A DNA stretch of 64,000 nt from Pseudomonas sp. RIT-562 (GTDB lineage: Bacteria > Pseudomonadota > Gammaproteobacteria > Pseudomonadales > Pseudomonadaceae): positions 248,001 to 312,000 of the forward strand of contig NZ_JAPJIV010000003.1 in the NCBI RefSeq assembly GCF_026241895.1, read 5' to 3'. Under the pieces are notes generated by a model. It was not told the DNA's origin. It ran no database searches and saw only the letters and a list, made by a program, of their open reading frames with translations. This document shows positions 19,662 to 30,958 of this stretch, one piece after another; the first letter of the stretch is position 1; the number at the start of each line of letters is the position of its first letter. The position numbers and the translations under genes are program-made.

Positions 19662-19854
19662 TTTGATCTTCCGGGCATTTTCAAAGGGCGCGTACGATAA
19701 AGAAAAGTCACCACGGAAGCCAGGGGTATTCAGGCGCAAGGCCTTGATTTTCCTGGCGGGCGACCTTTCTCGCGAGCTTTAAAGACTGTGATTGGCGGAT
19801 CTGGTTCCTGCACTTCGTCGCCAGATCGTTGATGCGACAAATACGCACAGGCAC

Positions 19855-19880
19855 TCAAGACTTTAGTCGTATGACCGATA
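19855..19880 (+). promoter_or_regulatory. FliA (sigma-28) promoter of the second chemoreceptor gene
   Basis: TCAAG at 19855-19859, a 14-base spacer, then ACCGATA at 19874-19880. The Pseudomonas flagellar sigma factor FliA recognises TCAAG-N12-14-GCCGATA, so only one position differs. It lies about 55 bases before the chemoreceptor start. Confidence 0.78.
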
Positions 19881-19936
19881 AGCCCTCCATACGACAGTCT
19901 CAGCGCCGCATGGATGCGCCTTCACCGGAAAACACC

Positions 19937-21562
19937 ATGTCCCTTCGAAATATGAATATCGCTCCGCGGGCGTTCCTCGGTTTTGCTCTCATTGGCGGGC
20001 TGATGCTGGTTCTGGGGGTGTTTGCCTTGAACCAGATGAGCAAGATTCGCGCAGCAGGCGAGGATATTGCCTCTGCAAGCGTCCCAAGCGTGAAAAGCAT
20101 CGATGAGTTCACCCAGCTCACCCTGCGCCTGCGAGTGCTGTCCTATCGCTTATTGACCAACCGCGAAGCCGACGTCCAGCAGAAAACCTTTGAGCTGTTC
20201 GACACTCGCAACCAGCAGATCCGCGACGCACAGAAAGCCTACGAGCCGCTGATCGACGGCCCGGTCGAGCGCGCGGCCTACGATCAGTACCTGCAACTGT
20301 TGGGGCAGTATCGTCAGCTTGAAGACCAGATGAAGAGCCTGTCGCGTAACAATCAGGTCGAAGACCTGCGCAAGATGCTCAACACCGAGTTGCTGGCAAA
20401 CTCCGAGGCAGTCAACACGGCGTTGGCCAAGCTGCTGGAGATCAACACCCAGCAGATCGCCGAAACCAGCCAGGAGGCCGCCGACCAGTATGCCTCGGCG
20501 TTTAACCTGGTTGTCGCGCTGCTGGTGCTGGCCTCGGGCCTGACCTTGTTGTTCGCCTGGTTATTGACCAATAGCATCACCAAACCGATCGCCAATGCCC
20601 TGGAGGCCGCCGAAGCCATTGCCGAGGGCAACCTGACCCGTCCGATCACCGTCGATGGCGAAGATGAAGCCGGCCGCCTGTTGCTCGCCATGTCGAAGAT
20701 GCAGGAGAAATTGCGTGACACCCTGCAGCGTATTTCCGGTTCCGCCACTCAACTGGCTTCCGCGGCTGAGGAACTCAACAGCGTCACCGATGAAAGTGCC
20801 CGCGGCCTGACCCAGCAGAACAACGAAATCGAACAGGCCGCCACGGCGGTGAACGAGATGACCAGCGCCGTGGAAGAAGTCGCGCGTAACGCGGTCAGCA
20901 CTTCCGAAGCGTCAAAGAACGCCACCACGTCCGCCGGCGACGGCCGCGATCTGGTGCAGGAAACCGTCAGCGCAATTGAACGCATGAGCGCCGATGTGCA
21001 GAGCACCGCGACCCTGATCGGCGACCTGGCCAACGAGTCCCGGGATATCGGCAAGGTTCTGGATGTGATCCGTGGCCTGGCCGACCAGACCAACCTTCTG
21101 GCGCTGAACGCCGCAATCGAGGCGGCCCGTGCCGGTGAAGCCGGGCGCGGCTTTGCCGTGGTGGCTGACGAAGTTCGCGCACTGGCGCACCGTACTCAAC
21201 AATCGACCAGCGAAATCGAACGCATGATCGGCAGCATCCAGAGCGGCACCGAGCACGCGGTAAATTCGATGCGTAACAGCACCGAGCGCGCGGAATCGAC
21301 CCTGAGCATCGCCCGTGGCGCCGGTCTGTCGCTGGACACTATCAATACTGCCATCGTCGAGATCAATGAGCGCAACCTGGTGATCGCCAGCGCGGCAGAA
21401 GAGCAGGCGCAGGTCGCGCGCGAAGTGGATCGCAACCTGGTGAACATCCGGGATTTGTCGGTGCAGTCGGCGACCGGAGCCAGCCAGACGAGCGCGGCCA
21501 GCAGTGAGCTGTCGCGGTTGGCAGTGGATTTGAATGGGATGGTGGGGCGGTTTAGCCTCTAA
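19937..21562 (+). CDS. Methyl-accepting chemotaxis protein with four-helix-bundle sensor
   Basis: Chemoreceptor of 541 aa. N-terminal membrane helix ([20 protein letters not shown], residues about 13-32), an all-helical periplasmic domain to about 190 resembling the 4HB_MCP fold, a second helix near 193-213, HAMP to about 265 and the signalling domain with [20 protein letters not shown]. The ligand is unknown, though 4HB domains bind amino or organic acids in other pseudomonads. ATG 19937 is chosen because the protein then begins just ahead of the first helix; earlier in-frame starts lie upstream of or within the FliA promoter. Expression with the flagellar regulon is predicted. Confidence 0.92.
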   Translation: MSLRNMNIAPRAFLGFALIGGLMLVLGVFALNQMSKIRAAGEDIASASVPSVKSIDEFTQLTLRLRVLSYRLLTNREADVQQKTFELFDTRNQQIRDAQKAYEPLIDGPVERAAYDQYLQLLGQYRQLEDQMKSLSRNNQVEDLRKMLNTELLANSEAVNTALAKLLEINTQQIAETSQEAADQYASAFNLVVALLVLASGLTLLFAWLLTNSITKPIANALEAAEAIAEGNLTRPITVDGEDEAGRLLLAMSKMQEKLRDTLQRISGSATQLASAAEELNSVTDESARGLTQQNNEIEQAATAVNEMTSAVEEVARNAVSTSEASKNATTSAGDGRDLVQETVSAIERMSADVQSTATLIGDLANESRDIGKVLDVIRGLADQTNLLALNAAIEAARAGEAGRGFAVVADEVRALAHRTQQSTSEIERMIGSIQSGTEHAVNSMRNSTERAESTLSIARGAGLSLDTINTAIVEINERNLVIASAAEEQAQVAREVDRNLVNIRDLSVQSATGASQTSAASSELSRLAVDLNGMVGRFSL

Positions 21563-21579
21563 AGGCCACCCCTTCCCCT

Positions 21580-21709
21580 GTAGCAGCTGGCGAAGCCTGC
21601 GTCCGGCTGCGAAGCAGTCGTAATCCGGCATGCAGGCTGTCCCTGACACACCGCACGTTGCAGTCTGACGACTGCTACGCAGCCGAACGCAGGCTTCGCC
21701 AGCTGCTAC
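21580..21709. repeat. REP palindrome pair, family B
   Basis: GTAGCAGCTGGCGAAGCC at 21580-21597 begins a 23-bp arm that is perfectly inverted at 21687-21709, with inner arms (about 21604-21620 and 21669-21685) that also pair with one mismatch. The whole can fold as a long cruciform or hairpin. Related copies occur at 35206-35307 and 38958-39085 and a degenerate one near 49227. Confidence 0.88.
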
Positions 21710-21742
21710 GAGGATCTGCGTTCGTTTGAGGATTTTGAATCC

Positions 21743-21763
21743 CTGTCAAAAGCTTTTTGACAG
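21743..21763. promoter_or_regulatory. Perfect palindrome upstream of antiporter promoter
   Basis: CTGTCAAAA (21743-21751) and TTTTGACAG (21755-21763) form a 9-bp perfect inverted repeat with a three-base centre. It lies about 28 bases upstream of the sigma-54-like element, a place where an activator or repressor could bind. A hairpin with a regulatory RNA role is the alternative. Confidence 0.5.
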
Positions 21764-21790
21764 CATCACATTTCAACAGGTTAGAATCGC

Positions 21791-21806
21791 TGGCACGCAG
21801 ACTGCA
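21791..21806 (+). promoter_or_regulatory. Sigma-54-type promoter of the K+/H+ antiporter gene
   Basis: TGGCACG (21791-21797), four bases, CTGCA (21802-21806). The RpoN consensus is TGGCACG-N4-TTGCA, so only the first base of the -12 element differs and the -24/-12 spacing is exact. The coding start is 45 bases downstream. Confidence 0.65.
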
Positions 21807-21850
21807 TGGTCAGTTTGTGCCCGCCTTTCAGCTTTTCTGGAGTACTGCTT

Positions 21851-23593
21851 TTGAATGCGACGACCATCAACAGCCTGTTCTTGATCGGCGCGTTGCTGGT
21901 AGGTGCGAGCATTCTGGTGAGTTCACTTTCGTCGCGCCTGGGCATCCCGATCCTGGTGATCATCCTGGCCGTGGGCATGGCGGCCGGCGTCGACGGCGGC
22001 GGCATCATTTTCGATAACTATCCGACGGCCTATCTGGTCGGCAACCTGGCCCTGGCAGTGATCCTGCTCGACGGCGGCCTGCGAACCCGGGTGTCGAGCT
22101 TCCGCGTGGCCTTGTGGCCGGCATTGTCCCTGGCCACGGTCGGGGTATTGATCACCACCGGACTGACCGGTATGGCGGCAGCCTGGCTGTTCAACCTGAA
22201 CATGATCCAGGGCTTGCTGATCGGCGCCATCGTTGGCTCCACCGATGCCGCAGCGGTGTTCTCGCTGCTGGGCGGCAAGGGGCTGAACGAGCGGGTCAGC
22301 GCCAGCCTCGAGATCGAATCCGGCAGCAACGACCCGATGGCGGTGTTCCTCACCGTCACCCTGATCGACATGCTCGCCAGCGGCGAGACCGGGTTGCACT
22401 GGAGCCTGCTGGGGCATCTGGTGCGTGAGTTCGGCATCGGTGGCGTCATCGGCCTGGGTGGCGGCTGGGTCATGTTGCAGCTGGTCAACCGGATCAACCT
22501 GGCTAACGGCCTGTACCCGATCCTGGTGATTGCCGGCGGTCTTGCGGTGTTCGCGCTGACCAATGCCCTGCACGGCAGCGGCTTCCTCGCGGTGTACCTG
22601 TGTGGCCTGGTGATCGGCAACCGCCCAGTGCGCAGCCGGCATGGCATCCTGCACATGCTGGACGGCATGGCCTGGCTGGCGCAGATCGGGATGTTCCTGG
22701 TACTCGGCCTGCTGGTGACGCCACACGATTTGCTGCCGATCGCCCTGCCCGCCCTCGGCCTGGCGCTATGGATGATCCTGTTCGCCCGGCCACTGTCGGT
22801 AATGGTCGGCCTGCTGCCGTTCAAAGCCTTCCATGGCCGCGAAAAAGCCTTTATTTCCTGGGTGGGACTGCGCGGCGCGGTACCGATCATCCTCGCGGTG
22901 TTCCCGCTGATGGCCGGCCTGCCCAATGCCCAGCTCTACTTCAACCTGGCATTCTTCATTGTGCTGGTGTCGTTGCTGGTACAGGGAACGAGCCTGCCGT
23001 GGGTGGCGAAACTGCTCAAGGTCACTGTTCCGCCAGAGCCATTGCCGATTTCCCGGGCCGCGCTGGAAGTGCACGTGACCAGCGAGTGGGAGCTGTTCGT
23101 TTATCGCCTCGGCGCCGAGAAATGGTGCATCGGCTCGCCCCTGCGCGAGCTGAAAATGCCAGAAGGCACCCGCATTGCCGCCCTGTTTCGGGGTCAACAA
23201 CTGCTCCATCCGTCGGGTAGTACGGTGCTCGAGGTCGATGATTTACTCTGTGTTATCGGCCACGAACACAACCTTCCGGCCCTTGGAAAACTCTTCAGCC
23301 AGGCCCCGCAACGAGGACTGGATTTGCGCTTTTTCGGCGACTTCGTACTCGAAGGAGATGCCCAGCTGGCTGCGGTTGCTGCGCTGTACGGGTTGCAGGT
23401 TGAAGGCATCGATCCGGACATGTCCCTGGGTCGCTTCATCGCACAAAAAGTTGGCGGTGCGCCAGTAGTCGGAGACCAGGTGGAGTGGAACAGTACCATC
23501 TGGACCGTTGCGGTCATGGACGGGAACAAGATTGGCAAAGTGGGCGTCAGATTCCCCGAAGGAAGTCGCCCGGGCCCGGGACTCTTCCTCTAA
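21851..23593 (+). CDS. CPA1-family potassium/proton antiporter (CvrA/NhaP2-like)
   Basis: Inner-membrane K+(Na+)/H+ antiporter, 580 aa. A hydrophobic domain of about 12 helices covers residues 1-400, including [34 protein letters not shown] and [15 protein letters not shown] with the ND and D residues of the ion site. A cytoplasmic C-terminal part has a TrkA-C-like fold (about 405-490) and a CorC/HlyC-like end. The start is TTG 21851, which has GGAG at 21839-21842 at correct spacing and yields the family length; an upstream ATG in frame would overlap the promoter. It corresponds in position to PA5021. mscK follows 33 bases later, suggesting a joint role in ion and osmotic balance. Confidence 0.9.
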   Translation: MNATTINSLFLIGALLVGASILVSSLSSRLGIPILVIILAVGMAAGVDGGGIIFDNYPTAYLVGNLALAVILLDGGLRTRVSSFRVALWPALSLATVGVLITTGLTGMAAAWLFNLNMIQGLLIGAIVGSTDAAAVFSLLGGKGLNERVSASLEIESGSNDPMAVFLTVTLIDMLASGETGLHWSLLGHLVREFGIGGVIGLGGGWVMLQLVNRINLANGLYPILVIAGGLAVFALTNALHGSGFLAVYLCGLVIGNRPVRSRHGILHMLDGMAWLAQIGMFLVLGLLVTPHDLLPIALPALGLALWMILFARPLSVMVGLLPFKAFHGREKAFISWVGLRGAVPIILAVFPLMAGLPNAQLYFNLAFFIVLVSLLVQGTSLPWVAKLLKVTVPPEPLPISRAALEVHVTSEWELFVYRLGAEKWCIGSPLRELKMPEGTRIAALFRGQQLLHPSGSTVLEVDDLLCVIGHEHNLPALGKLFSQAPQRGLDLRFFGDFVLEGDAQLAAVAALYGLQVEGIDPDMSLGRFIAQKVGGAPVVGDQVEWNSTIWTVAVMDGNKIGKVGVRFPEGSRPGPGLFL

Positions 23594-23626
23594 ACTCCAC
23601 ACTTCGCCAGCTTTCGATCGGTCTCT

Positions 23627-26600
23627 ATGTCAACCCTGCGCACCTATTTCTTCATGGCCCTGCTGGGCTTGAGCCTCTCTGTCGGTACGTTACAAGCCGC
23701 CGAACCGCCCACCAGTGAATCCGTGCAGGCGAGCCTGGACAAGATTGCCGACCGCAAACTGCCGGAAGCCGATCAGAAAGCGTTGCAGAGCATCCTGCAA
23801 AACACCCTGACCCAGCTCGACAATCAGCGCGATTACGAGCAGAAACTGGCAGCGCTCAAGCAACAACTGGCTACCGCCCCCAAGCAGAACATCGAGAACC
23901 AGCGCGAACTGGTACGCCTCAAGGGCACCAAGGTACTGCCGGTGGAGCAACGCTTCGCCAATCTGTCGATCCAGCAGCTGGAGCAGATGCTCACCGAGCG
24001 CTCGACCCAGCAGAGCGATCTGCAAAAGGCCCTGGCGGATGCCAACAGCCTGGTCATCACCGCCCAGACCCGACCCGAGCGCGCCCAGGCAGAGATTTCC
24101 GCCAGCCAGACGCGGATCCAGCAGATCAACAACATCCTCAAGGCCGGCAAGGACGCGGGCAAGACCTTGAGTGGCGAACAGCGCGACCAGCTCAACGCCG
24201 AACTCGCCGCACTCAACGCGCTAATTCCCCTGCGGCGCCAGGAACTGGCGGGCAACAGCCAGTTGCAGGACCTGGGCAACAGCCAGCATGACTTGCTTAC
24301 GGAAAAATCGGATCGCCTGGATCAGGAAATCCAGGAGCTGCAGAACCTGATCAACCAGAAACGCCTGGCGCAATCCCAGGAGACCGTGACCCAGCAGTCC
24401 ATTGAGGCGCAGAAGGCCGGGGGCAGCAGCCTGCTGGCTACGGAAAGCTCGATCAACCTGAAGCTGTCTGACTACCTGCTCAAAAGCACCGACCGCCTCA
24501 ACGTCGTCACCCAGCAGAACCTGCAGACAAAACAGCAACTGGACAGCGTCACCCAGAGCGACTCGGCCCTCGACGAACAGATCAACGTGCTCAAGGGCAG
24601 CCTGCTGCTGTCGAAGATTCTCTACAAACAGAAGCAGTCCCTGCCGCGCCTCAAGCTGGACCGCGACCTGGCAGACCAGATCGCCGACATTCGTCTGTAT
24701 CAGTTTGATGTCAGCCAGCAACGGGAACTGCTGAGCAACCCGTCCATTTACGTCGACAACCTGCTGTCCACCCAACAGCCGGAACAGGTGACCCCGCAAC
24801 TGCGCAAGAGCCTGCTGGAGCTGGCCAACACCCGGGCCGACCTGCTGGAACGGCTGAACCGCGAACTGAGTGCCGTACTCAACGAATCCATCACCCTGCA
24901 ACTCAACCAGAAACAACTGCTGAGCACCGCGCAAAGCCTGCGCGCCACCCTCGACGAGCAGATGTTCTGGATTCCCAGCAACAAACCGCTGGATTTTGAA
25001 TGGATGCACGGCGTGCCGGAGCGCCTGCAGCGCCAGGTCACCACACTGCCGTGGGCCTCGAGCCTGAGCGAACTGTACGACGGGCTAACCCAACGGCCGC
25101 TGCTGTTCCTGCCCTTGGCGTTGGTGATTGGCGCGCTGCTGTGGCGCCGCAAGAGCCTGTACGCCCGGTTGAACAAGGTGCATCAGGACATCGGCCACTT
25201 CAAACGTGACAGCCAGCTGCACACCCCGCAGGCCATTCTGATCAACATCCTGCTGGCGATGCCGGTGTCCCTGGGCCTGGCCCTGTGCGGCCTGGCGCTG
25301 CAGATCGACGCCCGCGGGCAGAACGCCAACATGGGCGCGGCCCTGCTGCAGATGGCGCAAGCCTGGCTGGTGTTCTACACCGCCTATCGCATATTGGCGC
25401 CGGGCGGCGTGGCGGAACTGCATTTCCGCTGGGAGAAGCCGCAGGTTGAATTCCTCCAGGGCTGGGTGCGCAGGCTTGGCCTGGTAGTCATGGCTCTGGT
25501 TGCCGTGGTGGCAGTCGCCGAGCTGCAACCGGCGGCGCTGGCCGATGACGTGCTCGGCATGCCGGTGGTGCTGACCTGCTATGCGTTGATGGCCTGGCTG
25601 CTCAGCCGCCTGCTGATCAGCAGCCCGACTCACCAGAACGCCTCGCTGTTCCGCAAGGCCGTGGGCGTCATGTTTACCGCGCTGCCCATCGCGTTGTTCG
25701 TCGCGGTCTGCTTCGGCTATTACTACACCGCGCTGAAACTCAGTGACCGCTTGATCAATACGCTGTACCTGCTGATGTTCTGGCTGGTAATTGAAGCCAC
25801 GTTCGTGCGCGGCCTCAGCGTCGCCGCCCGACGCCTGGCCTACCAGCGCGCCCTGGCCAAGCGCCAGGCCGCCAAGGAGGCCGGCGATGGTGAAGCGGTG
25901 ATCGAAGAACCGACACTGGACATCGAGAAGGTCAACGAGCAGTCGTTGCGCCTGATCCGCCTGGCGCTGCTGGGTGGTTTTATGGCGGCGCTGTACTGGG
26001 TCTGGTCAGACCTGATCACCGTGTTCTCGTACCTGGACAACATCACCCTCTACGAGTACACCAGCGGCACCGGCGCCAACATGAGCATGGTGCCGATCAG
26101 CATCGGCGACATGCTCGGCGCGCTGATCATCATCGGCATCACCTTCGCCCTTGCGCGCAACTTGCCGGGGTTGCTTGAAGTACTTGTGTTGTCCAAGCTG
26201 AACCTGGCCCAGGGCAGTGCCTACGCTACAACCACCCTGCTGTCCTATGTGATTGCCGGCATCGGCTTTGTCTCGACCTTGTCGACCCTCGGTGTGAGCT
26301 GGGACAAATTGCAATGGCTGGTGGCAGCGCTATCGGTAGGCCTGGGTTTCGGCATGCAGGAGATCTTCGCGAACTTCATCTCCGGCATCATGATCCTGTT
26401 CGAACGTCCGGTGCGGATTGGCGATACCATCACCATCGGCAACCTGTCCGGCACGGTGAGCAAGATCCGCATCCGCGCCACGACCATCACCGACTTCGAC
26501 CGCAAGGACATCATCGTCCCGAACAAGACGTTCATCACCGGTCAGTTGATCAACTGGTCCCTGACGGACACCATCACCCGGGTGACGCTCAAGCTTGGAG

Positions 26601-26977
26601 TCGATTACGGCTCGGACCTGGACCTGGTCAAAGAGTTGCTGCTCAAGGCTGCCCGGGAAAACCCGCGGGTCCTGAAGGATCCGGAACCCCATGTGTACTT
26701 CCTCAACTTTGGCGAGAGCACCCTCGACCACGAGTTGCGCATGCATGTGCGCGACCTTGGCGACCGCAACCCTGTCCTGGACGAGGTCAACCGCTTCATC
26801 AATCGCGAGTTCAAGAAGCAGCACATCAACATTTCGTTCCGGCAGATGGAGGTATATCTCAAGAACCTCCACGGTCAGGAATACAAAATGGTGCCGATTG
26901 AACCGGAAAACAAAACCATCGTCCCGGTGGTCGACGGCAAACCCGCGCAGGAACCGCCGGCCGCCAAACTCGACTAA
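23627..26977 (+). CDS. mscK: Potassium-dependent mechanosensitive channel MscK (KefA)
   Basis: 1116-aa channel that releases solutes on hypo-osmotic shock. A signal peptide ends near LQAAEPP (about residue 25). A long periplasmic coiled-coil region runs to about 480. About eleven membrane segments follow, the last being the pore helix WLVAALSVGLGFGMQEIFAN, and then the cytoplasmic MscS beta and alpha/beta domains (FERPVRIGDTITIGNLSGTV, DRKDIIVPNKTFITGQLINW). The length matches MscK/MscM-type channels. ATG 23627 gives the expected signal peptide. It is close behind the antiporter gene and probably co-transcribed. Confidence 0.93.
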   Translation: MSTLRTYFFMALLGLSLSVGTLQAAEPPTSESVQASLDKIADRKLPEADQKALQSILQNTLTQLDNQRDYEQKLAALKQQLATAPKQNIENQRELVRLKGTKVLPVEQRFANLSIQQLEQMLTERSTQQSDLQKALADANSLVITAQTRPERAQAEISASQTRIQQINNILKAGKDAGKTLSGEQRDQLNAELAALNALIPLRRQELAGNSQLQDLGNSQHDLLTEKSDRLDQEIQELQNLINQKRLAQSQETVTQQSIEAQKAGGSSLLATESSINLKLSDYLLKSTDRLNVVTQQNLQTKQQLDSVTQSDSALDEQINVLKGSLLLSKILYKQKQSLPRLKLDRDLADQIADIRLYQFDVSQQRELLSNPSIYVDNLLSTQQPEQVTPQLRKSLLELANTRADLLERLNRELSAVLNESITLQLNQKQLLSTAQSLRATLDEQMFWIPSNKPLDFEWMHGVPERLQRQVTTLPWASSLSELYDGLTQRPLLFLPLALVIGALLWRRKSLYARLNKVHQDIGHFKRDSQLHTPQAILINILLAMPVSLGLALCGLALQIDARGQNANMGAALLQMAQAWLVFYTAYRILAPGGVAELHFRWEKPQVEFLQGWVRRLGLVVMALVAVVAVAELQPAALADDVLGMPVVLTCYALMAWLLSRLLISSPTHQNASLFRKAVGVMFTALPIALFVAVCFGYYYTALKLSDRLINTLYLLMFWLVIEATFVRGLSVAARRLAYQRALAKRQAAKEAGDGEAVIEEPTLDIEKVNEQSLRLIRLALLGGFMAALYWVWSDLITVFSYLDNITLYEYTSGTGANMSMVPISIGDMLGALIIIGITFALARNLPGLLEVLVLSKLNLAQGSAYATTTLLSYVIAGIGFVSTLSTLGVSWDKLQWLVAALSVGLGFGMQEIFANFISGIMILFERPVRIGDTITIGNLSGTVSKIRIRATTITDFDRKDIIVPNKTFITGQLINWSLTDTITRVTLKLGVDYGSDLDLVKELLLKAARENPRVLKDPEPHVYFLNFGESTLDHELRMHVRDLGDRNPVLDEVNRFINREFKKQHINISFRQMEVYLKNLHGQEYKMVPIEPENKTIVPVVDGKPAQEPPAAKLD

Positions 26978-26990
26978 CCCACTTATCCCT

Positions 26991-28489
<1,499 letters not shown>

Positions 28490-28495
28490 TGGTGG

Positions 28496-28897
28496 TCAGA
28501 TAAACGTCTCGACTGACACCCCGAAGCGTTCAGCCAGCCAGCGGATCTGCCGCAGGTTGAGCTGACGCTTGCCGCTCAAGATCTCCGATACGACCGACTG
28601 CGCTCCGATACCGGGTAATTGGCTCTGACTAAGGCCGTGCTCGCGCATCAAGTAACCGAGCATTTCGACACCACTCGGTTTCGGCATCGGGTGATGTTTA
28701 AGATCCCACTCCTCGATCCAGTCGCCGATGATATCCACCAGGCTCATCAGCGGATGGGACTCATCACCGCCGGTCATGGCCAGCAGCTCATCCAGCGCTT
28801 GGACCAACGAGTCATAATCAGCTTCATTCTTTGGCTTGCGCAGCAGTGGCGAGACGAATTCCCAGTGCTCTGCAGCCCTTTTGATCAAAATACTCAT
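28496..28897 (-). CDS. higA: HigA-type antitoxin, XRE-family helix-turn-helix
   Basis: 133 aa. The C-terminal half is an XRE/Cro helix-turn-helix (MREHGLSQSQLPGIGAQSVV, then SGKRQLNLRQIRWLAERFGV), and the N-terminal half is the acidic toxin-neutralising region typical of large HigA proteins. It is the second gene of a toxin-first type II module; its ATG at 28897 lies two bases after the toxin stop. ATG 28897 with AAGGAGATTTGAAC ahead of it is preferred over a start six codons upstream. It should bind the palindrome at 29239-29259 to repress its own operon. Confidence 0.9.
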   Translation of the reverse strand: MSILIKRAAEHWEFVSPLLRKPKNEADYDSLVQALDELLAMTGGDESHPLMSLVDIIGDWIEEWDLKHHPMPKPSGVEMLGYLMREHGLSQSQLPGIGAQSVVSEILSGKRQLNLRQIRWLAERFGVSVETFI

Positions 28898-28899
28898 GT

Positions 28900-29190
28900 T
28901 CAAATCTCCTTCCATTTACCGCGGTCATACTCGCGGTGATCCAGCACATGCTTGATGTACAGTTTCTGAGCCCGGTACCGGACGTAGGCAATCAGCCGTA
29001 GCTTGTTGCCACCGATGTCGAACACATGCAATTCACCCACCTTGTCGACTGCGGGAAACACGCTCTTCATTGCGGCGAAATCCGCAGGATGATTCTTTTT
29101 GGCCAACTGATACCACTGATCAAGTGCGCTGCCTGCCATTGGCCATTTGGACTTGGCTTCACGTATGCGTTTTTCAGTAATGACATGCAT
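28900..29190 (-). CDS. higB: HigB-type mRNA interferase toxin
   Basis: 96-aa toxin of the HigB family (RelE superfamily), which cleaves translated mRNA at the ribosome. Characteristic features are the N-terminal MHVITEKRIREAKSKWPMAG, HVFDIGGNKLRLIAYVRYRA in the beta-sheet, and the C-terminal KHVLDHREYDRGKW carrying the His and basic residues associated with catalysis. AAGGATG stands before ATG 29190. The gene order toxin-antitoxin is diagnostic of higBA. Confidence 0.9.
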   Translation of the reverse strand: MHVITEKRIREAKSKWPMAGSALDQWYQLAKKNHPADFAAMKSVFPAVDKVGELHVFDIGGNKLRLIAYVRYRAQKLYIKHVLDHREYDRGKWKEI

Positions 29191-29238
29191 GCAACATCCT
29201 TATCGCATTTTGCTATGGGGAGTTAATCACAACCTGGA

Positions 29239-29259
29239 AATATCGCAAGTTGCGATATT
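29239..29259. promoter_or_regulatory. Palindromic higBA operator
   Basis: AATATCGCAA (29239-29248) and TTGCGATATT (29250-29259) form a perfect 10-bp palindrome around one base, 49 bases before higB. A half-site TATCGCA recurs at 29201-29207. On the minus strand the palindrome overlaps a possible -35 element TTGCGA, with TTAACT about 16 bases downstream, so HigA binding would block transcription. Confidence 0.72.
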
Positions 29260-29385
29260 CACCAACAGACCGACGGTCTGCCTCGGTTCGACTCAGCCTA
29301 GTTTCATCGTCGAGCGCTGCACGATTGAAAATATGAGTAAACGTCTCCAAATAAAGGTATCGGCTTCCCATCAGGATCCTTGCTC

Positions 29386-29820
29386 ATGACCGAACCACTT
29401 CTCATTCCCTGCCCCCACTGCAACGGGCTCAATCGCATCCCTGCGGAGCGCCTCGCGGACCAGCCGAAATGCGGCCGCTGCAAGGCTCAGGTCTTGTTAA
29501 CGAGACCTTTTGAGCTGAAACAGAGTGATTACGCCAGCCAGATCAAGGGTGATCTGCCGCTGCTGGTAGACGTCTGGGCTGACTGGTGTGGGCCGTGCAA
29601 GTCGTTTGCGCCGGTGTTCGAGCAGGCGGCTGCGCAGTTGGCGGGAAAGTGCCGGCTGGCCAAGCTGGATAGCGAGGCGAACCAGCACTTGTCGGCGCAG
29701 CTGGGAATTCGCTCGATCCCCAGCCTGATTCTGTTCAAGAACGGTCGGGAAGTGGCGCGCCAGAGCGGAGCGCTTCCTTTACCGCAGTTGATGAACTGGC
29801 TGCGTAGCCAGGGGATCTGA
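29386..29820 (+). CDS. trxC: Thioredoxin 2 (TrxC) with zinc ribbon
   Basis: 144-aa thiol-disulfide reductase. The N-terminal zinc ribbon is formed by CPHC and CGRC (about residues 9-34), and the thioredoxin fold carries the active site WCGPC in VWADWCGPCKSFAPVF. This pairing defines TrxC, a cytoplasmic thioredoxin induced by oxidative stress in other bacteria. The ATG giving MTEPLLIPCPHC is chosen over a TTG two codons earlier; AGGATCC precedes it. The gene converges on the ParA-like gene with only 14 bases between stops. Confidence 0.93.
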   Translation: MTEPLLIPCPHCNGLNRIPAERLADQPKCGRCKAQVLLTRPFELKQSDYASQIKGDLPLLVDVWADWCGPCKSFAPVFEQAAAQLAGKCRLAKLDSEANQHLSAQLGIRSIPSLILFKNGREVARQSGALPLPQLMNWLRSQGI

Positions 29821-29834
29821 CGACCTTTTGATCT

Positions 29835-30605
29835 TCAGGCGTTTTCGAGCAGGTTATGCAACTCCACAAACTGCTGCGTCAACTTGTGCCGCGGATCCAG
29901 ATGGATCAGCGGCGTGTTGGCCTGGTGCGACTCACGCATGCGCACCGAGGTGCCCAGGTATACCGGCAGCACCGGTAATCCCTCGGCGATCAACTCGTCA
30001 AGGATCTGCTGGGGCAGGCTCGCCCTCGCCTGGAACTGGTTGACCACGATGCCTTCCACTTCCAGACCTTCATTGTGGTCTTCCTTCAATTCTTCGATCT
30101 CCGCCAACAGGCCATACAGCGCCTGGCGCGAGAAGCTGTCGCAATCGAAAGGGATCAACACGCGATCAGCGGCAATCAGCGCCGAAACTGCATAAAAGTT
30201 CAGCGCTGGCGGCGTATCCAGATAAATTCTGTCGTAATCCTCGGACAGCTCGTCCAGCAATTTGCGCAGCTTGTTGATCTTGTGTTTAGCCTCGAGCTTG
30301 GGCTGCAGATCCGCCAGTTCAGCCGTGGCGGTAATCACATGGAGGTTATCGAAGGGAGTCTCGTAGATATCGACCTGGTTTTTCTTGGAGAACGGTCCGG
30401 AGGACAACGTCTGCTTGAAGAAATCGGCAATCCCCATCGGGATGTCATTGCCGGTGAGGCCGGTCAGATACTGAGTAGAGTTGGCCTGGGCATCGAGATC
30501 CACCAATAGGGTGCGATAACCCTCGCTGGCGCTGACCGCCGCCAGATTGCAGGCAATGCTGGATTTGCCTACGCCACCTTTTTGATTAAACACCACGCGC
30601 CGCAT
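29835..30605 (-). CDS. ParA-family ATPase (PA5028-like)
   Basis: 256-aa ParA/MinD-type P-loop ATPase. The deviant Walker A is KGGVGKSS at the very N-terminus ([16 protein letters not shown]), with [11 protein letters not shown] and [11 protein letters not shown] as switch motifs. There is no parB partner or centromere-like repeat array nearby, so this is an orphan; such proteins place chemosensory arrays, flagella or other cargo rather than chromosomes. The start at 30605 drops seven upstream residues. Position agrees with PA5028. Actual cargo is unknown. Confidence 0.85.
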   Translation of the reverse strand: MRRVVFNQKGGVGKSSIACNLAAVSASEGYRTLLVDLDAQANSTQYLTGLTGNDIPMGIADFFKQTLSSGPFSKKNQVDIYETPFDNLHVITATAELADLQPKLEAKHKINKLRKLLDELSEDYDRIYLDTPPALNFYAVSALIAADRVLIPFDCDSFSRQALYGLLAEIEELKEDHNEGLEVEGIVVNQFQARASLPQQILDELIAEGLPVLPVYLGTSVRMRESHQANTPLIHLDPRHKLTQQFVELHNLLENA

Positions 30606-30958
30606 GTCAAAACCTCCGTGTATCAAAGAATGACCGAGTGTAGTGGTCCCGAGCGTCGCTTCGCTACCTCGTTGGGAAGAGGACTACAGGGTCAGGCGAA
30701 ATATCCTAATAAAAACGCGGCAAGCCCAGGCAGGACGAGCAGATCGAGCCGACAGACAGGCTGTGTCCTGGTGTGAATAATGACCATATGCACCTAAGCA
30801 CGAACCAGGCGGTACATTTCCTTGAGCAAAATGTAACCTGCATTTGCTACCCACCGGCTGCACCCGGATAATGCGCGCCACCTGGCGCTTGACGCCGCGC
30901 CATGTTTGTCGCTGGTTTCGTGACTCACCGCGTCAAAAAAGCCCTCGGGGCGGGATGA
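30606..30958. other. Divergent intergenic region before the aryl polyene operon
   Basis: 353 bases without a credible gene, containing the promoters of the ParA-like gene (left) and of the aryl polyene operon (right). The only structured element I see is the inverted repeat TACATTT (30813-30819)/AAATGTA (30828-30834). No confident sigma-70, sigma-54 or FliA promoter could be assigned. Confidence 0.6.
30813..30834. promoter_or_regulatory. Inverted repeat, candidate operator of the aryl polyene operon
   Basis: TACATTT (30813-30819) and AAATGTA (30828-30834) are 7-bp inverted arms with an eight-base spacer, about 125 bases before the first operon gene. The dyad geometry suits a dimeric regulator, but no regulator gene is linked to the operon. 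Confidence 0.4.

Noticed and set aside
30821..30852. Sigma-70 promoter TTGAGC-N17-TGCTAC before the aryl polyene operon
   Set aside because: The -35 half is acceptable but the -10 half matches TATAAT too poorly to call.
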